From: W0P28-013 sp963638355
GTDB taxonomy: Bacteria; Bacteroidota; Bacteroidia; Bacteroidales; Paludibacteraceae
DNA: 6,180 nt
Assembly (NCBI GenBank): GCA_963638355.1
Contig: CAVHRT010000099.1
Coordinates: 1 to 6,180, forward strand
Reading direction: 5' to 3'
The position numbers and the translations under genes are program-made. The notes beneath the pieces are model-generated. The model ran no database searches. It was given only the letters and a program-made list of their open reading frames with translations, and was not told the DNA's origin. Below, in pieces: positions 1-6,180 of the stretch; position 1 is the stretch's first letter; each line of letters starts with the position of its first letter.

Positions 1-1
1 A

Positions 2-2569
2 TCGAAAGGGCATAAAATTGTGCCGTCGGCGCCCATGGTGGTGAAAGACGACCCCACACTGATGTTTACCAACGCTGGCATGAACCAGTGGAAAAACATC
101 ATTCTCGGCAACGACCCAATAGTCTATCCGCGCATCGCTGACTCGCAAAAATGCTTGCGCGTGAGCGGAAAACACAACGACCTCGAAGAGGTTGGGCACG
201 ACACCTATCACCACACCATGTTCGAAATGCTCGGCAACTGGTCGTTTGGCGACTATTTCAAAGCCGAAGCCATTGCGTGGGCGTGGGAATATCTGACCGA
301 AGTGCTGAAATTGGACAAAGATCGCCTGTATGTTACCGTGTTCGAAGGCGCTGAAGCCGAAGGACTCGGTCGCGACGACGAAGCCGCCGACATCTGGGCA
401 AAATATATCGATCGCAGCCGCATCATCAACGGCAACAAGCACGATAATTTCTGGGAGATGGGCGACACGGGTCCGTGCGGTCCATGCAGCGAAATTCACA
501 TCGACCTGCGCCCCGACGAAGAGCGCAAAAAAATCGACGGCAAAGAGTTGGTGAACAAGGACAACCCGCAAGTAATTGAGATTTGGAACAATGTATTCAT
601 GCAATACAACCGCAAAGCCGATGGTTCGCTCGAACCACTGCCCAAGCGCGTAATCGACACTGGCATGGGTTTCGAACGTTTGTGCATGGCCGTGCAAGGC
701 AAACGCTCGAACTACGACACCGACGTGTTCCAACCACTGCTGAAAGCCGTTGGCAGCGTGTGCAACTGCACCTACGGGAAAGATGAAAAAACCGACATTG
801 CCATGCGCGTGATTGCCGACCACATTCGCACCATCGCATTTGCCATAACCGACGGACAGTTGCCAAGCAATGCCAAAGCAGGCTACGTGATTCGCCGCAT
901 TTTGCGCCGCGCCGTGCGCTACGGTTACACATTCCTCGGACAGAAATCGGCGTTCATGTACAAACTCATTCCCGCCCTCATCGACAACATGGGCGAGGCT
1001 TATCCCGAGCTGAAACATCAGCAAACGCTCATCGAAAAAGTGGTGAAAGAGGAGGAAGATGCTTTCCTGCGCACGCTCGAAACAGGCATGCGACTGCTCG
1101 ACCGCGTGATGGACGACGCCAAACGCGCTGGTCGCACCGAGATCAGCGGCGTCGACGCATTCACGCTGTACGATACCTACGGATTTCCGCTCGATCTCAC
1201 CGAATTGATTCTGAAAGAGAACGGTCTGACGCTGAATCATGCCGATTTCGATGCTGAAATGCAAAAACAGAAGGCTCGCGCTCGCAACGCTGCAGCCGTC
1301 GAAACGGGCGACTGGATCACACTGCGCGAAGGCGAAACCGAATTTGTAGGCTACGATATGCTGTCGTGCGAGGCACACATTCTGCGCTATCGCAAAATGG
1401 CGACCAAAGGCAAAGAGTATTACCAGATAGTGCTCGACAAAACGCCATTCTACGCCGAGATGGGCGGTCAAGTTGGCGACACAGGCGCCATCACAGCCAA
1501 CGGCATCAGCACAGCCATAACCGACACCAAGCGCGAAAACAATCTGCCCGTGCATATTGCCGCCACGCTGCCAGCCGACCCGCAAGCCACATTCACGGCA
1601 CAAGTAGACGAGGAGCGCCGTCACGCCATCGAGGCCAACCACACCGCCACGCACCTGCTGCACGAGGCATTGCGCAATCTGCTCGGCACACATGTGGAGC
1701 AAAAAGGTTCGTATGTGTCGCCCGATGCACTGCGATTCGACTTCTCGCACTTCCAAAAAGTAACACCAGCCGAACTGCGCCAAGTGGAACACGCTGTGAA
1801 CAAGAAAATCCGCGAAAATATCGCCCTCGACGAGCACCGCAATGTGCCGATAGCCGAGGCAAAAGCCATGGGAGCGATGGCTCTGTTTGGCGAAAAATAT
1901 GGCGACAAAGTGCGCGTCATTCGCTATGGTTCGTCCATTGAGCTGTGCGGCGGCACACACGCCAAATCTACAGGCAACATCGGCATGGTACGCATCATTG
2001 GCGAAAGTTCGATAGCCGCTGGCATACGCCGCATAGAGGCGATAACTGGCACTGCCGTCGAGAAGATGCTCGACACCACGCAAGATCTGCAAAATGCCCT
2101 GCGCGAACTGTTCAACAACACGCCCGACATTGTGGCATCGGTTCAGAAATCGATTGAAGAGAATGGCGCGCTGCACAAAAAGATTGAGGATTTCATGCGC
2201 GAACGTGCCGAGCAGATGCGCGAACGGCTGCTCAATCATGCCGAGGAGATAAATGGTGTGAAAGTGATTCGCTATTGCGGCGATGCTTCGCCTGAGCTAT
2301 TCAAGAGCATCATTCCGCACTTCAAAGGTCGCTTTGCCGATGTCAAGTTCCTGTTTGTGGCTGGCACCGTTTACGAAGGCAAACCCAACCTGACCATTTT
2401 CTTGAGTCAGCCTATGGTCGACGCGGGCTACAATGCAGGCAACATGGTGCGTGAGGCGGCCAAGTGCATACAAGGCGGCGGCGGCGGACAGCCTTTCATG
2501 GCCACGGCGGGCGGTAAGAACCCCGCTGGCATCAACGACGCTATCGAGAAGGTGATCTCTGCACTTTAA
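2..2569 (+). CDS. alaS: Alanyl-tRNA synthetase, 5' end cut by window edge
   Basis: Cytoplasmic class II synthetase that charges tRNA-Ala with alanine and hydrolyses mischarged Ser/Gly-tRNA. The frame is open from base 2 (S-K-G-H-K-I-V-P-S-A-P-M), which matches about residue 17 onward of the family, so the true start is upstream; the GTG at 20 is the Val of K-I-V-P, not a start. In order I see the catalytic core (FTNAGMNQ, HHTMFEMLGNWSFGDYF, GDTGPCGPCSE, TGMGFERL, then RRILRRAVRYG), the editing domain with its zinc-binding pairs HTATH (from 1640) and CGGTH (1946-1960), and the C-terminal C-Ala domain with QGGGGGQ (2471-2491). 855 residues are visible, about 870 in full, which is normal for the family. 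No frameshift or missing key residue is seen. It lies 21 bases upstream of trpS, probably as one transcript. Confidence 0.98.
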   Translation, partial: SKGHKIVPSAPMVVKDDPTLMFTNAGMNQWKNIILGNDPIVYPRIADSQKCLRVSGKHNDLEEVGHDTYHHTMFEMLGNWSFGDYFKAEAIAWAWEYLTEVLKLDKDRLYVTVFEGAEAEGLGRDDEAADIWAKYIDRSRIINGNKHDNFWEMGDTGPCGPCSEIHIDLRPDEERKKIDGKELVNKDNPQVIEIWNNVFMQYNRKADGSLEPLPKRVIDTGMGFERLCMAVQGKRSNYDTDVFQPLLKAVGSVCNCTYGKDEKTDIAMRVIADHIRTIAFAITDGQLPSNAKAGYVIRRILRRAVRYGYTFLGQKSAFMYKLIPALIDNMGEAYPELKHQQTLIEKVVKEEEDAFLRTLETGMRLLDRVMDDAKRAGRTEISGVDAFTLYDTYGFPLDLTELILKENGLTLNHADFDAEMQKQKARARNAAAVETGDWITLREGETEFVGYDMLSCEAHILRYRKMATKGKEYYQIVLDKTPFYAEMGGQVGDTGAITANGISTAITDTKRENNLPVHIAATLPADPQATFTAQVDEERRHAIEANHTATHLLHEALRNLLGTHVEQKGSYVSPDALRFDFSHFQKVTPAELRQVEHAVNKKIRENIALDEHRNVPIAEAKAMGAMALFGEKYGDKVRVIRYGSSIELCGGTHAKSTGNIGMVRIIGESSIAAGIRRIEAITGTAVEKMLDTTQDLQNALRELFNNTPDIVASVQKSIEENGALHKKIEDFMRERAEQMRERLLNHAEEINGVKVIRYCGDASPELFKSIIPHFKGRFADVKFLFVAGTVYEGKPNLTIFLSQPMVDAGYNAGNMVREAAKCIQGGGGGQPFMATAGGKNPAGINDAIEKVISAL

Positions 2570-2590
2570 CTACAACAACAGACCAAAACC

Positions 2591-3664
2591 ATGGAACTCG
2601 AATCAAACAGCTACGCAGCGGCACTCGAAAAGAGCAAACAGATAGAGGCCGACATTGCCGTAAATCCAACAAAATACCGCGTACTCACAGGCGATCGTCC
2701 GACGGGTCGACTGCACATCGGACACTATTTTGGCTCGCTGCAAAACCGCGTACGCCTATCGAAACTTGGCGTGCCAACGATGATCTTAATTGCTGATTAT
2801 CAGGTACTTACCGACCACGACGCCTATCAGGAAATCAGCCAAAACACCAAGCAACTCGTAATCGACTACTTGGCGGCAGGCATCGAGCCGAGCGAAAATG
2901 TGCTGATCTATCCGCATAGTTATGTGCCTGAAGCCAACCAGCTGATGGTGCCGTTTCTCACGCTCGTTTCGAACGCCGAACTGAGCCGCAATCCGACGGT
3001 GAAAGAGGAGATTCAGGCGGCTGGACTCAAGAGCGTGAACGCTGGCATGTACACTTACCCTGTACATCAAGCGGTGGACATTCTATTCTGCAAAGGCAAT
3101 GTGGTTCCCGTGGGCAAAGACCAACTGCCGCACCTCGAGATGACGCGCCTCATCGCTCGCCGTTTCAACGAAAAATTCTGCCACGACACCGCGCCAGTCT
3201 TCCCCGAACCATACGCGCTGCTCAGCAAGACGCCGAGCATCATGGGACTCGATGGCACGCAAAAGATGAGCAAAAGTCGCGGCAACGCCATCATGCTCAG
3301 TGCCAGCGAGGACGAGACCGCAGCACTCATCAAAAAGGCCAAGACCGATCCCGAACGCCACATCACCTACGATCCCGAAAATCGTCCCGAAGTGGCGAAC
3401 CTGCTGATGCTCATTTCGCTCTGTACGGGCGAAGAGCCGCAAACCATAGCCGAACACATTGGCGATGGCGGCGGCGGCATGCTCAAACGCCTGCTCACCG
3501 AGGCACTGAACGAGGAACTGCGTCCACTGCGCGAACGCCGCAAACAACTCGAAGCACAGCCCGACTACATTCGCCAAGTGCTGATGGACGGAGCTACACG
3601 CGCTCGCGCCATTGCGGCACAAACCCTCGACGAAGTGCGCACCGCAATGAATATGCGAATTTAG
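2591..3664 (+). CDS. trpS: Tryptophanyl-tRNA synthetase
   Basis: Class I synthetase that activates tryptophan with ATP and charges tRNA-Trp in the cytoplasm. The protein has 357 residues. The nucleotide-binding signature HIGH is at residues 42-45, inside GDRPTGRLHIGHY; NPTVKEE is at about 134-140; the second ATP-binding signature KMSKS is at 225-229, after GLDGTQ. The Rossmann catalytic domain thus covers about residues 28-235 and the helical anticodon-binding region the remainder. About 28 residues precede the catalytic domain, a little more than in short TrpRS proteins. The ATG at 2591 is the first in frame after alaS; upstream bases are A/C-rich with no Shine-Dalgarno, as is usual in Bacteroidetes. 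The GDRPTG...HIGHY signature resembles the TrpRS type I recall from lactic acid bacteria and actinobacteria, rather than the IRPTGNLHLGNY type I associate with Bacteroides. Function is secure; the subtype is from memory. Confidence 0.96.
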   Translation: MELESNSYAAALEKSKQIEADIAVNPTKYRVLTGDRPTGRLHIGHYFGSLQNRVRLSKLGVPTMILIADYQVLTDHDAYQEISQNTKQLVIDYLAAGIEPSENVLIYPHSYVPEANQLMVPFLTLVSNAELSRNPTVKEEIQAAGLKSVNAGMYTYPVHQAVDILFCKGNVVPVGKDQLPHLEMTRLIARRFNEKFCHDTAPVFPEPYALLSKTPSIMGLDGTQKMSKSRGNAIMLSASEDETAALIKKAKTDPERHITYDPENRPEVANLLMLISLCTGEEPQTIAEHIGDGGGGMLKRLLTEALNEELRPLRERRKQLEAQPDYIRQVLMDGATRARAIAAQTLDEVRTAMNMRI

Positions 3665-3683
3665 TTTGGAAAGTTCGTAAAGT

Positions 3684-3725
3684 AAAAAGTAGGGACGCGG
3701 CATGCCACGTTCCTGCTTATTTTTT
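3684..3725. terminator. Bidirectional intrinsic terminator between convergent genes
   Basis: An inverted repeat pairs 3687-3697 with 3708-3718 (11 pairs, two of them G-U). After one C-A mismatch, two further G-C pairs close a CATG loop at 3701-3704. On the + strand the stem is followed by A and six T (3719-3725). On the - strand it is followed by five T (complement of 3684-3688). It therefore fits a terminator for trpS starting 22 bases after its stop, and possibly also for the converging lipoprotein gene. The stem could also be a dispersed repeat copy; the window cannot show that. Confidence 0.75.
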
Positions 3726-3742
3726 CAACATTCTTGAAATAC

Positions 3743-3763
3743 GCGGTTCGATAAGCTCACCGC
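3743..3763. repeat. Short REP-like inverted repeat
   Basis: GCGGT (3743-3747) and ACCGC (3759-3763) are inverted around an 11-base centre (TCGATAAGCTC). The motif GGTTCGATAAGCTCACC resembles, from memory, the GGTTCGACAAGCTCACC-like intergenic repeats seen in many bacterial genomes. Only one copy is present here, so its repeated nature is an inference. It sits just beyond the 3' end of the minus-strand lipoprotein gene. Confidence 0.3.
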
Positions 3764-3772
3764 CCTTCTACC

Positions 3773-4999
3773 CTATTCGGTTTTCCCCAATTTTTCCTTG
3801 AGCGATTGAATTTCGTCATCAGATAGGCCGCACTCTTTCAGATATTTGATAGCGGCATTTTGCAGTGTTGGGCCTTGCAAATTCACTTGGTAAAAGCCCA
3901 ATCCCGCCCAATCGATGTTCGACACATCTATCGTGTTCCAATCGATGGCAGTGTAGTTTTGCAGCGCCTCCTCGTTGCACATGAGCCAAATCATGCGGTC
4001 GATGGAGAGCGACTGGCGCAGTTGGTACGATTCACCTCGGTCCTCAATCTTGTAAAAATTGATCATCGTCAGCATGTAGTCGCGGCGCAACTCCTCCACA
4101 TCTGCGCCCATCAGTGCCTCGAGCAGCATCGACACAAAGCCGCAGCGATCTTTGCCCTCGTTGCAATGAATGAGATACGGTGGTTCGTGAGCAATGATGA
4201 ACCGCGCGGCTGCTCCAAGTCGCGTCTTGAAATCGTCGCAAAAAGTGTTTGCCATCATGCCACAAGCGATGGTTTGCCCGTTGGCGTAGAGGCTCGGACA
4301 GTACGACGACGCATAGCCGTCCGATGCCATGTAGACAGCCAATTTTTCGGGTGTATCGGCCAAATCAATCTCAGTTTTGATGCCCACAACGCGCGCCAGA
4401 CTATCAGCCACGCTGTAGCGACCAGCGTTGTTCACACAATTTAGCGGATTGCTGCTGCGATAGAGCACTCCAGACGCAATGCCCGTGGTCGCTACCATGC
4501 GAAAATTGGCGTATTCTTCGGCAGTTTCGCCAGCCTGCCGCCCCGTTTGGTACACCGACCGCATCAAATCGTAGGTTGCGCGATAACCGCCTTTCTTCGA
4601 GATTTTCATGGCTACACTATCGCCCACATTTCCACCAATATAATGGTGAAAATCGCCATTGAGCATGGCAAAACCGTAATCGTCGCCGCGGGCGTTGTAA
4701 TCCACATACGATGGACCGAGTATCGCCACCTCGTTGAACGAGCTCACATACGGCACATTGTGCAACACGAGCGTGTCGCCGAGGGTCACCTCCATCAGGT
4801 CGGCATAGTCGAAGCCAGCAGCGGCCATGTCGGCAGGCGTGAAACTCGGGATGGGTTGTCCGTAGCCATTCACCGCCACTATCACGCCCGATATTTTGCC
4901 CTGCTCCACCGCTTCCACCTCGTTGGGTTGCTGCTTGTGGCAGGAGGAGAAAATTGCTGCAAAAGCGAGAATTTGAAAAATAAAACAAAGCCTTTTCAT
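3773..4999 (-). CDS. Predicted lipoprotein with tyrosine-phosphatase domain
   Basis: 408 residues from the ATG at 4999. Residues 1-20 form a lipoprotein signal: Lys3/Arg4, a hydrophobic stretch, then FSSC with Cys20 as the likely lipidated residue, so the protein should be membrane-anchored outside the cytoplasm. Residues about 35-140 (GVIVAVNGYGQPIPSF, then AAGFDYADLMEVTLGD, then MLNGDF) resemble the SAM-hydrolase-like N-terminal part found in this family. Residues about 160-345 form a Y_phosphatase3-type domain: GVLYRSSNP at 177-185, IDLADTPEK, and the active-site loop HCNEGKDRCG at 278-287 with nucleophile Cys279 and phosphate-binding Arg285. The residue after Arg is Cys286, where Thr/Ser is usual. 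A cysteine-protein phosphotyrosine or phosphoinositide substrate is possible; the real substrate is unknown. An upstream in-frame TTG at 5020 lies inside the -7 promoter box, so ATG 4999 is preferred. It is monocistronic as far as seen, convergent with trpS and divergent from the gene at 5300. Confidence 0.88.
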   Translation of the reverse strand: MKRLCFIFQILAFAAIFSSCHKQQPNEVEAVEQGKISGVIVAVNGYGQPIPSFTPADMAAAGFDYADLMEVTLGDTLVLHNVPYVSSFNEVAILGPSYVDYNARGDDYGFAMLNGDFHHYIGGNVGDSVAMKISKKGGYRATYDLMRSVYQTGRQAGETAEEYANFRMVATTGIASGVLYRSSNPLNCVNNAGRYSVADSLARVVGIKTEIDLADTPEKLAVYMASDGYASSYCPSLYANGQTIACGMMANTFCDDFKTRLGAAARFIIAHEPPYLIHCNEGKDRCGFVSMLLEALMGADVEELRRDYMLTMINFYKIEDRGESYQLRQSLSIDRMIWLMCNEEALQNYTAIDWNTIDVSNIDWAGLGFYQVNLQGPTLQNAAIKYLKECGLSDDEIQSLKEKLGKTE

Positions 5000-5017
5000 A
5001 AACCATACAATTTGCCG

Positions 5018-5025
5018 CAAAGATA
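5018..5025 (-). promoter_or_regulatory. Bacteroidetes -7 box for the lipoprotein gene
   Basis: Read on the minus strand this is TATCTTTG, a full match to TAnnTTTG. It ends 18 bases before the ATG at 4999, implying a 5' untranslated region of about a dozen bases. No TTTG is present at the expected distance upstream: the nearest minus-strand TTTG (5038-5041) would leave only a 12-base spacer. The promoter is thus probable but its -33 element is poor. Confidence 0.6.
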
Positions 5026-5035
5026 CTCTTTTTAC

Positions 5036-5049
5036 AACAAAATTTTGTT
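5036..5049. promoter_or_regulatory. 14-bp palindrome between divergent promoters
   Basis: AACAAAATTTTGTT is a perfect inverted repeat with no spacer. Its right half contains the TTTG -33 element of the rightward promoter (5044-5047), and it lies about 10 bases upstream of the leftward -7 box. This placement would suit an operator shared by both promoters. It is AT-only apart from one C and one G, so chance is a real alternative. Confidence 0.35.
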
Positions 5050-5074
5050 AGTGAAAGAAAAATTGCTAACTTTG
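5044..5074 (+). promoter_or_regulatory. Bacteroidetes-type promoter, rightward
   Basis: TTTG at 5044-5047 (-33) and TAACTTTG at 5067-5074 (-7, fits TAnnTTTG) are separated by 19 bases, within the spacing described for the primary sigma factor of Bacteroides. Transcription would begin at about 5080, some 220 bases before the next ATG, so its first product is the structured RNA that follows. No second TAnnTTTG box lies between 5100 and 5300. Confidence 0.75.
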
Positions 5075-5079
5075 CGCTG

Positions 5080-5277
5080 AAATAAAGCCACGAATGCGTG
5101 GCGACATAACAAAATAGCGTTTGCTATTTGTTCTATTCACATTGAAATGTAGGAAGTTTCAAAACATAGGAACAAGAGCAAGTCAAAGCAAGCGTCCGCA
5201 TTATGCGGGCGTGACTTGTGTTCCTATAGGCTTTTCCTACAGCCCCAATGTGAGCAAGTTATGCTCGCATTTTTTTT
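5080..5277 (+). ncRNA. Structured leader RNA or independent small RNA
   Basis: About 198 nt bounded by a promoter and a terminator. Hairpin A pairs 5087-5092 with 5097-5102 (GCCACG/CGTGGC, 4-base loop). Hairpin B pairs 5108-5118 with 5123-5132 (one bulged A, loop GTTT). A long rod follows, built of nested stems: 5138-5144 with 5246-5252 (7 bp); 5148-5155 with 5234-5241 (8 bp); an internal loop of 10 and 6 bases; 5166-5174 with 5219-5227 (9 bp); 5179-5185 with 5212-5218 (7 bp, AGAG bulge before it); 5193-5200 with 5204-5211 (8 bp, one G-U), with a 7-base bulge at 5186-5192. The last rod strand overlaps the terminator. A rod with a central internal loop recalls 6S RNA, and the promoter/terminator boundaries recall the Bacteroidales-1 RNA motif, but I see no diagnostic sequence for either. 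The alternative is a cis-acting attenuator for the gene at 5300. Pairings are by eye, without energy calculation; that the RNA is structured is much surer than its class. Confidence 0.75.
5247..5277 (+). terminator. Intrinsic terminator at the end of the structured RNA
   Basis: AATGTGAGCA (5247-5256) pairs with TGCTCGCATT (5262-5271): ten pairs including one G-U around an AGTTA loop. The T-run 5270-5277 follows and overlaps the last pairs. It lies 22 bases before the ATG at 5300, so transcripts from the promoter at 5044-5074 must read through it to express that gene, unless an unseen promoter exists. Its 5' arm shares 5247-5252 with the closing stem of the rod, so the two foldings exclude each other. 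Confidence 0.82.
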
Positions 5278-5299
5278 GTTTAACTAAATAATAATCACA

Positions 5300-6172
5300 A
5301 TGAAAAAGAAACTACTATTTCTATCTGTCGCAATAATTGCAACAGTAGCGGCAAGCGCAGCCGAAAAAGTGTATTACCAAATCTACAGAGTAGAACCCTT
5401 CACAGAGGGAACAAAAATTGAAAATGGTAGAGTGTTTTACGAAGATGCCAACTGCGAAATCAGTTACAACTTTTGGGATAAAAATGGAGATGCAGGTTTT
5501 ACATTCACAAACAAAACAGACAAATTCATCACGCTCGACCTTGCAAAAACATTTTTCGTGAAAAACGGTTACTCCTATTCTTACTTTCTGAACCGTGTTA
5601 CAAGCAACTCATCCTCTGGGAACATTGTAACAACGGACTCCAAGCAAGCAGAGTTGGCAGGAGTGGCAAATGCATTATTACTTGCTACCGACATAGCAAG
5701 CGCATCGATGGGCGGCAATGTGTATTCTCGCAACACAATATCTGCGCCGCAGACCGTGACGACAAAGTCGCAGTCTATATCGTACTACGAACAACCAACA
5801 ATAACAATACCAGCGAAATGTAAAGTCTGGATTAGCGAGTATTGTATAGCAGAAAATGTATGGTGGGATTGCGAAACAGATTTATTTCCAAAGAAAAAAG
5901 AAGTAAAAACAGTAACCTACACAAGAGAGAACTCGCCATTTTGGTTTGGCAATATCATTACCTATAGAGTTAATGATGGAGCAGACATTATCGTAAAAAG
6001 CCATTTCTATGTAAAGAGCATAACCAACACGCTCTTTGATTTAGTTCGTGAATATACCAACAAAAGTACCACTTGTCCTGGCAAGTATGCCACTCAAAGC
6101 AGGTATCTATTTACAGAAACTTACAGAGATGGATTCTATGTAAATTACACCTCTGAAATTAAATTCTATTAG
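5300..6172 (+). CDS. Secreted protein of unknown function
   Basis: 290 residues with a classical signal peptide: KKK at 2-4, hydrophobic 5-18, and cleavage probably after A-S-A at residue 20. No lipobox cysteine and no second membrane segment are visible, so the mature protein (about 270 residues) is likely periplasmic or exported. It is rich in aromatic and beta-prone stretches (for example FTNKTDKFITLDLAKTFF at 68-85, and FWFGNIITYRV at 214-224). Five cysteines (52, 174, 182, 191, 259) remain; 182 and 191 flank ENVWWD. I do not recognise a catalytic motif. The pattern of a conserved FTNKT...FFVKNG...YFLNR segment followed by ITIPAK and an ITYRV segment reminds me of an uncharacterised Bacteroidales family, but that is memory only. 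The start ATG has an A-rich upstream and no Shine-Dalgarno. Base composition is clearly more AT-rich than alaS/trpS, hinting at a different history. Expression probably depends on the leader RNA just upstream. Confidence 0.85.
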   Translation: MKKKLLFLSVAIIATVAASAAEKVYYQIYRVEPFTEGTKIENGRVFYEDANCEISYNFWDKNGDAGFTFTNKTDKFITLDLAKTFFVKNGYSYSYFLNRVTSNSSSGNIVTTDSKQAELAGVANALLLATDIASASMGGNVYSRNTISAPQTVTTKSQSISYYEQPTITIPAKCKVWISEYCIAENVWWDCETDLFPKKKEVKTVTYTRENSPFWFGNIITYRVNDGADIIVKSHFYVKSITNTLFDLVREYTNKSTTCPGKYATQSRYLFTETYRDGFYVNYTSEIKFY

Positions 6173-6180
6173 TCTCAAAG

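Noticed and set aside
20..22. GTG as the start codon of alaS
   Set aside because: It encodes the Val of K-I-V-P-S-A-P-M, and the frame continues upstream with family-like residues S-K-G-H to the window edge.
1366..1941. 191-codon open frame on the + strand
   Set aside because: It lies wholly within alaS in another frame, is low-complexity and rich in Arg/His/Ser, and has no family resemblance; a shadow of the GC-rich gene.
3083..3703. 206-codon open frame on the - strand opposite trpS
   Set aside because: Antisense shadow of a clearly coding gene; no signal, motif or promoter supports it.
3860..4444. 194-codon open frame on the + strand opposite the lipoprotein gene
   Set aside because: Antisense to a well-supported phosphatase domain and shows no recognisable protein features.
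5018..5020. TTG start for the lipoprotein gene, giving seven extra residues
   Set aside because: It lies within the -7 promoter box; the ATG at 4999 gives a normal lipoprotein signal beginning M-K-R.
5138..5252. Mobile element (MITE-like) reading of the long inverted repeat
   Set aside because: The repeat is broken by asymmetric loops and bulges, lacks visible flanking target duplications, and is placed precisely between a promoter and a terminator, which fits an RNA better.
5261..5287. Short frame beginning in the terminator loop
   Set aside because: It runs through the T-run of an intrinsic terminator and encodes mostly Phe/Leu from that run; best explained by the terminator.
1..6180. tRNA, rRNA, CRISPR array, or insertion sequence
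   Set aside because: No cloverleaf with CCA-type ends, no rRNA core sequences, no regularly spaced direct repeats and no transposase-like protein were seen.

Overview
The window looks like part of a Bacteroidales chromosome (Bacteroides/Prevotella/Muribaculum-like; genus not resolvable). Start codons are preceded by A-rich sequence rather than Shine-Dalgarno motifs. Two matches to the Bacteroidetes -7 promoter consensus (TAnnTTTG) lie in the one long intergenic region. The protein families also fit: a lipoprotein of the tyrosine-phosphatase/SAM-hydrolase-like type, and a secreted beta-rich hypothetical protein.

Layout. (1) Positions 2-2569 (+) hold alanyl-tRNA synthetase (alaS), cut by the left window edge with only about 16 N-terminal residues missing. 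(2) After a 21-base gap, 2591-3664 (+) is a class I tryptophanyl-tRNA synthetase (trpS), probably in the same transcript. (3) A hairpin with T-runs on both sides (3684-3725) ends the synthetase pair and may also stop the converging transcript. (4) Positions 3773-4999 (-) encode a predicted lipoprotein with a CX5R tyrosine-phosphatase domain. (5) The 300-base region 5000-5299 has divergent promoters around a 14-bp palindrome. Downstream of the rightward promoter is a highly structured RNA of about 200 nt ending in a clear intrinsic terminator. (6) Positions 5300-6172 (+) encode an AT-rich, secreted protein of unknown function, starting 22 bases after the terminator T-run.

The synthetases are housekeeping translation genes. 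The right half is more accessory. The most interesting element is the RNA at about 5080-5277. It forms two 5' hairpins and then a long rod (5138-5252), and the last strand of the rod is shared with the terminator stem. It may be a transcription-attenuating leader (riboswitch-like) controlling the secreted protein, or an independent small RNA (6S-like or of the Bacteroidales-1 kind) that happens to lie upstream. The sequence alone does not decide between these.
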